DNA of 64,000 bases from Cupriavidus sp. IDO (GCF_000812465.1 NZ_JWMA01000044.1:124001-188000); one strand, 5' to 3'; positions 28,442 through 36,815 are shown, counted from the stretch's first letter. Notes: a model not told the origin generated them from the sequence alone. Numbers and translations: made by a program.

Positions 28442-28549
28442 ATGCGCCTGCGGATGACCCGAGGGGTCGGCAAGAAAAAAAGAGGCATCCGGCGGCGGAG
28501 GCCGCGCGGATGCCTTTTCCGTTTGCAGGAACCGAAGGAGACAAGATGA
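28442..28549 (+). CDS. Possible 35-residue basic upstream reading frame
   Basis: An ATG at 28442 opens a 35-codon frame that is very rich in Arg and Lys. Its TGA overlaps the start codon of the next binding-protein gene (ATGA). It spans the leader hairpin. It has no family features and may be chance, but the exact overlap would allow translational coupling. Confidence 0.2.
   Translation: MRLRMTRGVGKKKRGIRRRRPRGCLFRLQEPKETR
28484..28518 (+). terminator. Terminator-like hairpin in the livK leader (possible attenuator)
   Basis: GGCATCCG (28484-28491) pairs with CGGATGCC (28507-28514), with an inner stem GCGGC/GCCGC (28492-28496 with 28501-28505), followed by TTTT. An A7 run (28475-28481) precedes it. 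It ends about 28 nt before the start codon of the binding protein, too close to leave room for a promoter. Transcription of that gene must therefore read through it. Confidence 0.6.
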
Positions 28550-29694
28550 ATTTCAAGCGCGCCAGCCTGCTGGCCATCGCTGCATCGAGCCTGTTTGCGG
28601 GCGCCGCCAGCGCCCAGGTCAAGGTCGGGGTCACGGTGTCGGCCACGGGCCCGGCGGCATCGCTGGGCATTCCGGAGAAGAACACGGTTTCGCTGATGCC
28701 CAAGGAAATCGCGGGCAAGAAGATCGAATATATCGTCCTCGACGATGCCTCCGACACCACCACCGCCGTCAAGAACACCCGCAAGATGATCAGCGAGGAC
28801 AAGGTCGATGTCGTGGTGGGCTCCACCGTGACGCCGAACTCGCTGGCGATGGTCGATATCGTGGCCGAGAACGAGACGCCGATGATTACGATGGCCGCCT
28901 CGGCCCGCATCATCGAGCCGATGGATGCCAAGCGCGCCTGGGTCTTCAAGACGCCGCAGAACGACTCGCACATGGCAACCGCCATTGCCGAGCACATGAC
29001 CAACCACAACGTGAAGACGGTGGCGTTCATCGGCTTTGCGGATGCCTACGGCGACAGCTGGGCGCAGGAGTTCGCCAAGGTGGCGGAGCTGCGCAAGATC
29101 AAGGTGGTGGCCAATGAGCGCTTTGCGCGCACCGACACTTCGGTGACCGGCCAGGTCCTGAAGATGATGGGCAGCAACGCCGACGCGGTGCTGATCGCAG
29201 GTTCGGGTACGCCCGCGGCGCTGCCGGCGAAGGCGCTCAAGGAGCGTGGCTACAAGGGCAAGATCTACCAGACGCACGGCGTGGCCAACCCCGATTTCCT
29301 GCGCGTGTGCGGCAAGGATTGCGAAGGCACCTTCCTGCCTGCCGGCCCGCTGCTGGTGGCCGAGCAACTGCCGGACACCAACCCGGTGAAGAAGCCGGCA
29401 CTGGCCTACAAGACGGCGTATGAGAAGGCCTTCGGCGGTCAGGTCTCGACCTTCGGCGGCCACGCCTGGGATGCGGGCCTGATCCTGCAGAACGCCATTC
29501 CGGAGGCGCTGAAGAAGGGCCAGCCCGGCACCAAGGAATTCCGCAAGGCGTTACGCGATGCGATGGAGCAGACCAGGAACCTGCCGGTCTCGCACGGCAT
29601 CATGAACATGAGTGCGACCGACCACCTGGGCTTCGACCAGCGCTCACGCGTGATGGTCGAGATCGTCGACGGCAAGTGGAAGCTGCAGAAGTAG
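28546..29694 (+). CDS. ABC transporter substrate-binding protein (Peripla_BP_6, second HAAT system)
   Basis: This 382-residue periplasmic binding protein has a signal peptide (MNFKRASLLAIAASSLFAGAAS, cut before AQVKVG) and the two-lobed HAAT fold. Internal features such as VVVGSTVTPNSLAMVDIV and FIGFADAYGDSW fit the group that often binds aromatic or branched-chain carboxylates. GGAG precedes the ATG at 28546; an earlier in-frame start at 28510 lies inside the leader hairpin and is not preferred. A strong terminator follows, so its mRNA is probably made in excess over that of the permease genes downstream. Confidence 0.9.
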   Translation: MNFKRASLLAIAASSLFAGAASAQVKVGVTVSATGPAASLGIPEKNTVSLMPKEIAGKKIEYIVLDDASDTTTAVKNTRKMISEDKVDVVVGSTVTPNSLAMVDIVAENETPMITMAASARIIEPMDAKRAWVFKTPQNDSHMATAIAEHMTNHNVKTVAFIGFADAYGDSWAQEFAKVAELRKIKVVANERFARTDTSVTGQVLKMMGSNADAVLIAGSGTPAALPAKALKERGYKGKIYQTHGVANPDFLRVCGKDCEGTFLPAGPLLVAEQLPDTNPVKKPALAYKTAYEKAFGGQVSTFGGHAWDAGLILQNAIPEALKKGQPGTKEFRKALRDAMEQTRNLPVSHGIMNMSATDHLGFDQRSRVMVEIVDGKWKLQK

Positions 29695-29728
29695 GCAGCC
29701 GGTTCTTGCTGGACGCGTAGTACAGGAA

Positions 29729-29756
29729 GGCGCATGGTCAGCCATGCGCCTTTTTT
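29729..29756 (+). terminator. Rho-independent terminator after the second binding protein
   Basis: GGCGCATGG (29729-29737) pairs with CCATGCGCC (29742-29750), followed by T6. It separates the binding-protein gene from the permease/ATPase genes that start at 29915, so those need read-through or their own promoter in 29757-29914. Confidence 0.9.
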
Positions 29757-29914
29757 CTCTCATATCGGTCGGATTCCCTCTTCCCCACCGCAATACCTAG
29801 GGTTGCCCTGTATTTCCGCAATAGGCAACCCGTTTACTATTTCGTAATCCCATAGCGCTGCGCGCCCTGTCCGCCCCTCCGATGCAGGCAGGAAATTCAT
29901 AACCCGGGGAGACA

Positions 29915-30967
29915 ATGGACCTCTCGATTGCCGCCATCCTGGCGCAGGACGGGATCACCTCCGGCGCGATCTACGCGCTGCTGGCACTGGCACTTGTGCT
30001 GGTGTTCTCGGTGACCCGCGTCATTTTCATTCCGCAAGGGGAGTTCGTCGCCTATGGCGCGCTCACGCTGGCGGCCATGCAATCGGGCCACGCGCCGCAG
30101 ACCAGCTGGCTGTTGCTGGCGATGGGCGTGCTGACGTTCCTCTATGAACTGGCGACGGTACTGCGCAGCGCCGAGCTGCGGCGCACGTTCGGCCGAAGGG
30201 TGGGCGTGCTGGCTGGCAAGTACCTGGCGTTTCCGATCGTGGTCCATCTGGTGGCGCAGCAGTTCGGCGCACAGCCGATGCCGATGCTTGCGCAGATCGC
30301 GCTCACGCTGCTGATCATCATTCCGCTCGGGCCGATGCTGTATCGGCTGGCCTACCAGCCGCTGGCCGAAGCGAGTACGCTGGTGCTGCTGATCGTCTCG
30401 GTCGGTGTGCATTTCGCGCTGGTGGGACTGGGGCTGGTGATGTTCGGCGCGGAGGGCTCGCGTACCACGGCGTTCTCGGAAGCGCGTTTCGAGGTGGGCA
30501 GCCTGACGGTGTCTGGGCAGAGCCTGTGGGTGGTGGGTGTGTCGGCGCTGCTGATCGGTGCACTGTACTTCTATTTCGAGCGCACGCTGCAGGGCAAGGC
30601 GTTGCGCGCCACGGCTGTGAACCGGCTGGGTGCCCGCCTGGTCGGCATCGGCACCACGCAGGCAGGCCGCCTGTCATTCACGCTGGCCGCGGCGATGGGC
30701 GCGCTGTGCGGCATCCTCATCGCGCCGCTGACGACCGTGTACTACGAGTCGGGCTTCCTGGTTGGCCTCAAGGGCTTCGTCGGCGCCATCGTCGGCGGAC
30801 TGGTGAGCTATCCGATTGCAGCGCTCGGTGCGATCCTGGTGGGCCTGCTTGAATCCTATTCGTCCTTCTGGGCCAGCGCGTTCAAGGAGGTCATCGTCTT
30901 CACCCTGATCATCCCGGTGCTGCTGTGGCGCTCGCTGACGAGCAAGCATGTCGAGGAGGAGGAATAA
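29915..30967 (+). CDS. livH: ABC transporter permease (LivH-like, long form)
   Basis: This 350-residue inner-membrane permease of the second HAAT system is longer than the roughly 300 residues of standard LivH. The extra length is an insert of about 60 residues (about residues 60-125) between the first helices and the conserved YRLAYQPLAEAS segment. The N-terminus GITSGAIYALLALALVLVFS and the coupling loop LRATAVNRLGARLVGI are typical. The start has GGGGAG upstream. It is followed 3 bp later by the fused permease-ATPase gene. Confidence 0.9.
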   Translation: MDLSIAAILAQDGITSGAIYALLALALVLVFSVTRVIFIPQGEFVAYGALTLAAMQSGHAPQTSWLLLAMGVLTFLYELATVLRSAELRRTFGRRVGVLAGKYLAFPIVVHLVAQQFGAQPMPMLAQIALTLLIIIPLGPMLYRLAYQPLAEASTLVLLIVSVGVHFALVGLGLVMFGAEGSRTTAFSEARFEVGSLTVSGQSLWVVGVSALLIGALYFYFERTLQGKALRATAVNRLGARLVGIGTTQAGRLSFTLAAAMGALCGILIAPLTTVYYESGFLVGLKGFVGAIVGGLVSYPIAALGAILVGLLESYSSFWASAFKEVIVFTLIIPVLLWRSLTSKHVEEEE

Positions 30968-30970
30968 GCC

Positions 30971-32812
30971 ATGACGATGCTTACCGACAAGCAGGCGGCG
31001 GTTGCCGACGAGCACGCCGGCAACCGTGCGAAGCTCAACCGCAACCGTGTGCTGACGCTGTTGTTCATGGTGGTGATGGCGCTGTTGCCGGTTCTGCCGA
31101 CACCGGAGTTCTGGATCACGCTGGGCAACTACATCGGCTTGTACAGCATCGTGGCGATCGGGCTGGTGCTGCTGACCGGCGTGGGCGGCATGACGTCGTT
31201 CGGGCAGGCCGCTTTCGTGGGGCTGGGCGCGTACAGTACCGCGTACCTCACCACGCAGTTCGGACTGTCGCCATGGTTTGGCCTGCTGGTAGGGCTGGTG
31301 ATCACGATGGCTTCGGCGTATGTGATCGGCCTGATCACGATGCGGATGTCAGGCCACTACCTGCCGCTGGCAACCATCGCATGGGGCCTGTCGCTGTTCT
31401 TCCTGTTCGGCAATCTCGAGTTCCTCGGCAAATACGATGGCCTCAACGGCATTCCGGTGCTGTCGCTGCTCGGCGTGGAACTGCAGTCGGGCCGCTCGAT
31501 GTTCTACCTGATCTGGGCGGTGGTGCTGCTGTCCGTGCTGGCGATGCAGAACCTGCTGAACTCGCGTCCGGGGCGCGCCATCCGCGCGCTCAAGGGCGGC
31601 GGCGTGATGGCCGAGGCGATGGGTGTGAACACGGCATGGATGAAGGTGGTGATCTTCGTTGTCGCGGCGATGTTGGCATGCGTGTCGGGCTTTCTCTATG
31701 CGCATCTGCAGCGCGCGGTGAACCCGACACCGTTCGGCCTGAACTACGGCATCGAATACCTCTTCATGGCAGTGGTCGGCGGGGTTGGCCACGTGTGGGG
31801 TGCGGTGCTGGGCGCCGGCATACTGACCATCCTGAAGGACGTGCTGCAAGGGCTGCTGCCCAGGCTGCTCGGCGCCAACGGCAACTTCGAGATCATCGTA
31901 TTCGGCGTGCTGCTGGTGCTGCTGCTGCAATACGCGCGCGATGGCATCTGGCCGTTCTGCAAAAAGCTGTTCCCGTCGGGGCCGCCGGTGATCGCGCCTG
32001 CGCACGCCGATGCGCTGCCGGTGCGGCAGAAACCCGAAGCCGGCGAGCTGATCCTCGACGTGCGTGCGGCGCGCAAGCAGTTCGGCGGACTGGTGGCGGT
32101 CAACGACGTCAGCTTCCAGGTGCGCGCGGGCGAGATTATCGGCCTGATCGGACCGAACGGCGCGGGCAAGTCGACCACCTTCAACCTCGTCACGGGCGTG
32201 CTGCCGGTCACGCGCGGTGAGGTGCGCTATCGCGGCGAGGTGATCTCGGGGCTGCCGTCGCGCGAGATCGTCAAGCGCGGCATCGGTCGCACCTTCCAGC
32301 ACGTGCATCTGCTGCCGACCATGACGGTGCTGGAAAACGTGGCGATCGGCGCCCACCTGCGCGGAGACTTCCGGGCGCAGGGCGGTGTTTCGGCTGCGAT
32401 CCTGCGCATGAACAAGGCCGAGGAAGAGAAGCTGCTGTTCGAGGCAAAACGCCAGCTTGAGCGCGTGGGCCTGGCCGACTGCATGTATATGGAAGCGGGC
32501 AGCCTGGCGCTGGGCCAGCAACGCATCCTGGAAATCGCGCGCGCGCTGTGCTGCGATCCGGCGCTGCTGCTGCTCGACGAACCTGCGGCGGGCCTGCGCT
32601 ACAAGGAAAAGCAGGCGCTCGCCGAACTGCTGCGCAAGCTCAAGGGCGAAGGCATGAGCGTGCTGCTGGTCGAGCACGACATGGACTTTGTGATGAACCT
32701 GACCGATCGCCTGGTGGTGATGGAATTTGGTACGCGCATCGCCGAGGGCGTGCCGGAGGACGTGCAGAAGAACCCCGCGGTGCTGGAAGCGTACCTGGGC
32801 GGCGTGGAGTAA
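30971..32812 (+). CDS. Fused ABC permease/ATP-binding protein (LivM-LivG fusion)
   Basis: This 613-residue protein joins the LivM permease (about residues 1-335, with GVGGMTSFGQAAFVGLGAY and the coupling loop RAIRALKGGGVMAEAMGVN) to a LivG ATPase (about 355-613). The ATPase part has Walker A GPNGAGKST (394-402), signature LALGQQRILEIA, Walker B LLLLDEPAAGL and switch VEHDMDF, all intact. The fusion is continuous with no frameshift. Similar fused genes are known in Burkholderiales. With LivH and LivF encoded on either side it completes the transporter. A short polar linker (about 330-355) separates the halves. Confidence 0.92.
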   Translation: MTMLTDKQAAVADEHAGNRAKLNRNRVLTLLFMVVMALLPVLPTPEFWITLGNYIGLYSIVAIGLVLLTGVGGMTSFGQAAFVGLGAYSTAYLTTQFGLSPWFGLLVGLVITMASAYVIGLITMRMSGHYLPLATIAWGLSLFFLFGNLEFLGKYDGLNGIPVLSLLGVELQSGRSMFYLIWAVVLLSVLAMQNLLNSRPGRAIRALKGGGVMAEAMGVNTAWMKVVIFVVAAMLACVSGFLYAHLQRAVNPTPFGLNYGIEYLFMAVVGGVGHVWGAVLGAGILTILKDVLQGLLPRLLGANGNFEIIVFGVLLVLLLQYARDGIWPFCKKLFPSGPPVIAPAHADALPVRQKPEAGELILDVRAARKQFGGLVAVNDVSFQVRAGEIIGLIGPNGAGKSTTFNLVTGVLPVTRGEVRYRGEVISGLPSREIVKRGIGRTFQHVHLLPTMTVLENVAIGAHLRGDFRAQGGVSAAILRMNKAEEEKLLFEAKRQLERVGLADCMYMEAGSLALGQQRILEIARALCCDPALLLLDEPAAGLRYKEKQALAELLRKLKGEGMSVLLVEHDMDFVMNLTDRLVVMEFGTRIAEGVPEDVQKNPAVLEAYLGGVE

Positions 32813-32821
32813 GGAACTGAT

Positions 32822-33565
32822 ATGAGCCTGATCCTGGAAGTGAAGGACCTCCACGTCCGCTACGGCAAAGTGGAAGCGGTGCACGGTGCCAACCTCAAGG
32901 TCGAGGCGGGCAAGATCGTCACCGTGATCGGCCCGAACGGCGCCGGCAAGTCGACCATGCTCAATGCCGTGATGGGGGCGCTGCCGGTCAGCGGCTCGGC
33001 GACGGGAACGGTGAACTACCTCGGGCATGACATGGCCGGCATCCCGGTCGAAGGCCGCGTGGCGCGCGGCATGTGCCTGGTGCCGGAGAAGCGCGAGCTG
33101 TTCGCATCGATGACTGTCGAGGACAACCTGCAGCTGGGCGCGTTCCGCCGCAAGCGAGCCGGCGAGAAGAACTACCTCGACCAGATGGACGTGGTGTACG
33201 GGCTGTTCCCGCGCCTGCGCGAGCGTGCCCGTCAGGACGCCGGCACGCTCTCCGGCGGCGAGCGCCAGATGCTGGCGGTGGGCCGAGCACTGATGGCCAA
33301 GCCACAACTGCTGATGCTGGATGAACCCAGCCTTGGGCTCGCCCCGCTGATCGTGAAAGAGATCTTCCACATCATCAGCAACCTGCGGAAGACCGGCGTT
33401 GCTACGCTGCTGATCGAGCAGAACGCGCGCGCGGCGCTGCAGGTGGCGGACTACGGCTATGTCCTCGAGACGGGCGACATGGCCATGGAAGGGCCAGCCG
33501 ATGCGCTCGCGAGCAATCCGAAGGTGATCGAGACCTACCTGGGGCTGGCGAAGAAGGCCGCATGA
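32822..33565 (+). CDS. livF: ABC transporter ATP-binding protein (LivF-like)
   Basis: This 247-residue ATPase closes the second HAAT operon, starting 9 bp after the fused gene. All motifs are intact: Walker A GPNGAGKST, signature LSGGERQMLAVGRAL, Walker B LLMLDEPSLGLAP and switch IEQNARA. Unlike the LivF of the first operon it keeps the Walker A lysine. It pairs with the ATPase half of the upstream fusion. A strong terminator follows directly. Confidence 0.92.
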   Translation: MSLILEVKDLHVRYGKVEAVHGANLKVEAGKIVTVIGPNGAGKSTMLNAVMGALPVSGSATGTVNYLGHDMAGIPVEGRVARGMCLVPEKRELFASMTVEDNLQLGAFRRKRAGEKNYLDQMDVVYGLFPRLRERARQDAGTLSGGERQMLAVGRALMAKPQLLMLDEPSLGLAPLIVKEIFHIISNLRKTGVATLLIEQNARAALQVADYGYVLETGDMAMEGPADALASNPKVIETYLGLAKKAA

Positions 33566-33591
33566 GGGGAGGGTTCTCGTCGTATGAATGA

Positions 33592-33615
33592 AGGCCTGCA
33601 TTCGCAGGCCTTTTT
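33592..33615 (+). terminator. Rho-independent terminator of the second ABC operon
   Basis: AGGCCTGC (33592-33599) pairs with GCAGGCCT (33604-33611) over ATTC, followed by a T-run to 33615. It lies 27 nt after the livF stop. Confidence 0.88.
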
Positions 33616-33789
33616 CATTGATCCGGCGAATGCTGCCGAAACTTCCGAGCCTTTGCTGCGATTAAAATGCACCGTATGGATTCATACTCGCAGATTCAGG
33701 CAGCATAAATTCATGCATTGAATTCTGAAGCGGTCAACATCGGCAGGTGATTTACGGGGCGAATGTGCGAGCCGAAAACTATGATCGTG

Positions 33790-34734
33790 CTATTCGTGTT
33801 GTGCACTTTCGTGCCTTACCTCTGCGATACCCGGATCCTGTGTTGCCGTTTCCAATAGCCACGCCCGGAAATGATGGAGCGCCGGGTGATCGCGCCGCTC
33901 TTTGGGGGCGCACAGGAAATAGCCGCGCTGCAGCCGGATCGGCAGATCGAACGGCATTGCCACCCGGCCGGAGGCTATCTCGTCCCGCAGCAGGCAGCGC
34001 TGCAACACCGCCACGCCCATGTCCGCGCGAACGGCCTGCACAAGAATCGACACCTGGTCGAAGCCCGTCGATAGCTTCGGCGCAGCACTGGGTACGCCCG
34101 CGGCCTGCAGCCAGTGCTGCCAGTTGGCGGGCGCGGTGGTGTGGTAGAGCAGGGGCTCGTCGAGCAGTTCGGCGGGATCGTTCCACTTGCCGGCCTCGCG
34201 GCGCAGGCGCGCGCGGTCCGGGTGGCAGACCGGCACCATTTCACGTCCGACGATGTAGTCCACCTGCAGGGCTGGCCATTTACCGGCTTCTCCGGCCAGC
34301 AGCGCAGCATCGGGTGCGGGCCCGGAGAAATCCTCGTCGCGGCGGTAGGGCACGAAATCGAGCCGGATATCGGGATGGCGGCGGTGGAAATCCGGCAGCT
34401 TGGGAACGAGCCATACGCTGGCAAGCGTTGGCACCGCAGACAGGGTGAGGTGGTGCCGCCGGTCGCCCGCGAGCAGGGCGGCGCTGGCGCTTTCAATTGC
34501 GGCCAGCGGGCCGGCTACGGCGTCGAGCAGTTGCTGCCCGGCGCCGGTGAGCAGAAGCCGGTGTGCGTTGCGCTGGACCAGCGGCTGGCCGAAATGCTCC
34601 TCCAGCCGGGCAATCGCGCGGCTGATGGCACCTTGCGTCACGCAAAGCGCTTCGGCTGCACGGGTAAAGCTGCCCAGCCGCGCTACCGCGGCGAAGGCGT
34701 GCAGTTCGGACATCGACGGGGATTGCAGCCGCAT
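33790..34734 (-). CDS. LysR-family transcriptional regulator
   Basis: This 314-residue regulator has an N-terminal winged helix (about residues 8-66, LGSFTRAAEALCVTQGAISRAI) and an effector-binding domain. The HTH resembles the GcvA-type LysR branch. It diverges from the Bug binding protein and N-formylglutamate amidohydrolase genes, which are its likely targets. A palindrome in the gap is a fitting operator. The start is uncertain: ATG at 34734 or 34713, neither with a good ribosome binding site. The frame is open well upstream, but that part runs through the divergent gene and looks like shadow. Confidence 0.88.
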   Translation of the reverse strand: MRLQSPSMSELHAFAAVARLGSFTRAAEALCVTQGAISRAIARLEEHFGQPLVQRNAHRLLLTGAGQQLLDAVAGPLAAIESASAALLAGDRRHHLTLSAVPTLASVWLVPKLPDFHRRHPDIRLDFVPYRRDEDFSGPAPDAALLAGEAGKWPALQVDYIVGREMVPVCHPDRARLRREAGKWNDPAELLDEPLLYHTTAPANWQHWLQAAGVPSAAPKLSTGFDQVSILVQAVRADMGVAVLQRCLLRDEIASGRVAMPFDLPIRLQRGYFLCAPKERRDHPALHHFRAWLLETATQDPGIAEVRHESAQHE

Positions 34735-34807
34735 GGAGGGAGTGCCGGAAGGCGGGCGCACGAGGTGCCCGCCGAGGATGATCTTTGGTAATGCGAACGT
34801 GCAATAT

Positions 34808-34836
34808 AGTCGTTTGTGCCGCATGGGTAAACGACT
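34808..34836. promoter_or_regulatory. Candidate LysR-type operator
   Basis: AGTCGTTT (34808-34815) and AAACGACT (34829-34836) form a perfect 8-bp inverted repeat with a 13-nt spacer. This is in the normal size range for the recognition site of a LysR protein. It lies between the divergent lysR gene and the Bug gene. Confidence 0.6.
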
Positions 34837-34881
34837 GAAACTCCGCAGATCGTTGCACAAAACAAAACAGGAGAAAGCCCC

Positions 34882-35877
34882 ATGATCCGAGCCAGGATGT
34901 CGCGTCGCCAACTCATGCTGTCGGGTGCCGCGGCTGCCGTCACGCTGTCGTTCGCGGGCAGTGCTTTTGCCCAGGCGGCGTATCCCAACCGTCCGATCCG
35001 GCTGATCGTTCCGTTCGCCGCGGGCGGTTCGACCGATCTGTCGGCGCGGCTGGTTGCCGAGTTTGCCGGTCGCGAGCTCGGACAGTCGATCGTCGTCGAG
35101 AACAAGGGCGGTGCCGGTGGTTCGCTGGGGATGGAGCAGGTCGCCAATTCGGCGCCGGACGGCTACACCATCGGGATGGCCACGGTCAGCACGCATGGCT
35201 CCAACCCGGCGGTGTACCCGAAGCTGAAGTACGACCCGATCAAGGATTTCGCGCCGGTCACCAATGTCGTGGCGATTCCGAGCGTGTTCGCCGTGCATCC
35301 GAGCGTGCCGGCCAAGACCATGCAGGAGTTCATCGCGCTGGCCAGGGCCAACCCGGGCAAGTACAGCTTTGCATCGCCGGGCGCCGGGTCGCTGGGCCAT
35401 GTGAACATCGAGAACTTCATGATGCTGGCCAGGATCGACCTGCTGCACGTGCCATACAAGGGCGCCGGCCTGGCCCTGAACGATGCCGTGGCAGGGCAGG
35501 TGAGTGCGATCACCGACAACCTCTCGTCCACGCTTCCCCACGTGAAATCGGGCCGGTTGCGCGCCCTGGCGGTGCTGGGTGCGGCCCGCTCGCCGCAACT
35601 GCCGAATGTGCCGACCTATGCGGAGCTGGGCTACAAGGACATGGGGGAGGGTGGCTGGTTCGGCATCGTGGCACCGGCCGGCACGCCGCCAGCGATTGTG
35701 GCGAAACTGAACCAGGCCATCCACAAGGCCATGCTGAACCCGGAGTTCAAGCGCAAGGTGGAAGAGTCCGGCGGTACGCTGGTCCCGACCACGCCTGACC
35801 AGTTCAAGGCACAGATCCAGCAGGCAATGGCCCGCTACGCGCGCGTTGCCAAGGCTGCCAACATCAAGCTGGACTGA
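34882..35877 (+). CDS. Bug/TctC-family tripartite tricarboxylate transporter substrate-binding protein
   Basis: This 331-residue periplasmic binding protein has a twin-arginine-like signal region (SRRQLMLSGAAAAVTLSFAG, cut near AFAQA). It then opens with the Bug hallmark YPNRPIRLIVPFAAGGSTDL. Bug proteins bind carboxylates and amino acid derivatives and are greatly expanded in Bordetella and Cupriavidus; many are orphans without TctAB membrane partners, as here. GGAG precedes the ATG. The next gene, an N-formylglutamate amidohydrolase, starts 3 bp after its stop. This suggests a ligand such as N-formyl-glutamate or another N-acyl amino acid, which is inference from context. Confidence 0.9.
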   Translation: MIRARMSRRQLMLSGAAAAVTLSFAGSAFAQAAYPNRPIRLIVPFAAGGSTDLSARLVAEFAGRELGQSIVVENKGGAGGSLGMEQVANSAPDGYTIGMATVSTHGSNPAVYPKLKYDPIKDFAPVTNVVAIPSVFAVHPSVPAKTMQEFIALARANPGKYSFASPGAGSLGHVNIENFMMLARIDLLHVPYKGAGLALNDAVAGQVSAITDNLSSTLPHVKSGRLRALAVLGAARSPQLPNVPTYAELGYKDMGEGGWFGIVAPAGTPPAIVAKLNQAIHKAMLNPEFKRKVEESGGTLVPTTPDQFKAQIQQAMARYARVAKAANIKLD

Positions 35878-35880
35878 TCC

Positions 35881-36750
35881 ATGACCGAAGCATCGCAGAC
35901 AGATTTCCCGGCGCCACTGACGCTGCAACTGCCGCAAGGTGAAGTGCTGCCGCTGGTGTGCGACTCGCCGCACAGTGGCACGTATTACCCGGCCGATTTC
36001 GGCGCCGCCGTGGCCCCGGGCCGCCTGCGCGGCGGGGAAGATACGCACGTCGACGCCCTGTGGGAAGCCGTGCCCCGTCTGGGCGGCACGCTGTTGGCGG
36101 CAACATTCCCGCGTGTCTATATCGACCCGAACCGCACGCTGGACGATATCGATCCCGAGCTGCTGGAAGGCGCTTGGCCGTCGCAACTGTCGCCGGGCGA
36201 GAAGACCCGCCTGGGCTACGGCCTGATCTGGCGGAACATCGATGCCGCGACGCCGATCTATGACCGGAAGCTCACAGTGGCCGAAGTGCAGGCCCGGATC
36301 GACCGCTACTACCGCCCGTACCACGAGGCATTGGCGGAGGCAGTGGAGGGCGCTTACCGGCGCTTTGGCGCGGTCTGGCACCTGAACCTGCACTCGATGC
36401 CGAACAATGCGTACGAGCGGCTGAAGATCCAGAGCCCGCACCCGTTAGCCGACTTCGTCCTGGGCGACCGCGACGGCACCACCTGCGAACCCGCCTTGGT
36501 GGAACTGGTGGAGCGGGAATTGCGGGCGATGGGGTACACGGTAGCGCGCAATGATCCTTACAAGGGCGTGCAGTTGATCGCCAAGATCGGGCGGCCGGCC
36601 GAGCGGCGCAACAGCCTGCAGATCGAGATCCGCCGTCCGTTGTACATGGACGAGGGAACGCGGGAGCGCAATGCCGGTTTCGCCTCTCTGCAGCGCAATC
36701 TTGGGCTGGTGACCGAGAGCATTGCAGCGTACGTTCGCGGGCAGCTTTGA
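35881..36750 (+). CDS. N-formylglutamate amidohydrolase family protein
   Basis: This 289-residue hydrolase belongs to the N-formylglutamate amidohydrolase (HutG/FGase) family. The family would split N-formyl-L-glutamate into glutamate and formate, the last step of one histidine-degradation route. The segments CDSPHSGTYYP, the GGEDTHVD acidic motif, VYIDPNRTLDDID and LNLHSMPNN fit the metal- and substrate-binding blocks of the family. No other hut genes are nearby, so a role outside histidine degradation is possible. It is co-directional with the Bug gene (3-bp gap) and ends just before the parS cluster. Confidence 0.88.
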   Translation: MTEASQTDFPAPLTLQLPQGEVLPLVCDSPHSGTYYPADFGAAVAPGRLRGGEDTHVDALWEAVPRLGGTLLAATFPRVYIDPNRTLDDIDPELLEGAWPSQLSPGEKTRLGYGLIWRNIDAATPIYDRKLTVAEVQARIDRYYRPYHEALAEAVEGAYRRFGAVWHLNLHSMPNNAYERLKIQSPHPLADFVLGDRDGTTCEPALVELVERELRAMGYTVARNDPYKGVQLIAKIGRPAERRNSLQIEIRRPLYMDEGTRERNAGFASLQRNLGLVTESIAAYVRGQL

Positions 36751-36756
36751 GTATCT

Positions 36757-36772
36757 TGTTCCACGTGAAACA
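36757..36772. other. parS: parS site 1
   Basis: TGTTCCACGTGAAACA is a one-mismatch palindrome matching the widely conserved chromosomal parS sequence, the binding and loading site of ParB. It lies 7 bp after the amidohydrolase stop codon. parA and parB are about 3 kb downstream. Confidence 0.93.
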
Positions 36773-36777
36773 TCCGA

Positions 36778-36800
36778 CCGGGCCTCGTGCCCGGTTTTTT
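36778..36800 (+). terminator. Terminator between two parS sites
   Basis: CCGGGC (36778-36783) and GCCCGG (36789-36794) with loop CTCGT are followed by T6 (36795-36800). The last T is the first base of parS site 2. It should end the Bug/amidohydrolase transcript. Confidence 0.85.
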
Positions 36801-36815
36801 GTTTCACGTGGAACA
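36800..36815. other. parS: parS site 2
   Basis: TGTTTCACGTGGAACA is the exact reverse complement of parS site 1. The two sites therefore form an inverted pair around the terminator hairpin. Confidence 0.93.

Noticed and set aside
34735..36441. Upstream part of the open frame that contains the second lysR gene
   Set aside because: The frame stays open leftward from 36441 but crosses the divergent Bug and amidohydrolase genes antisense. The LysR fold begins only near 34734.
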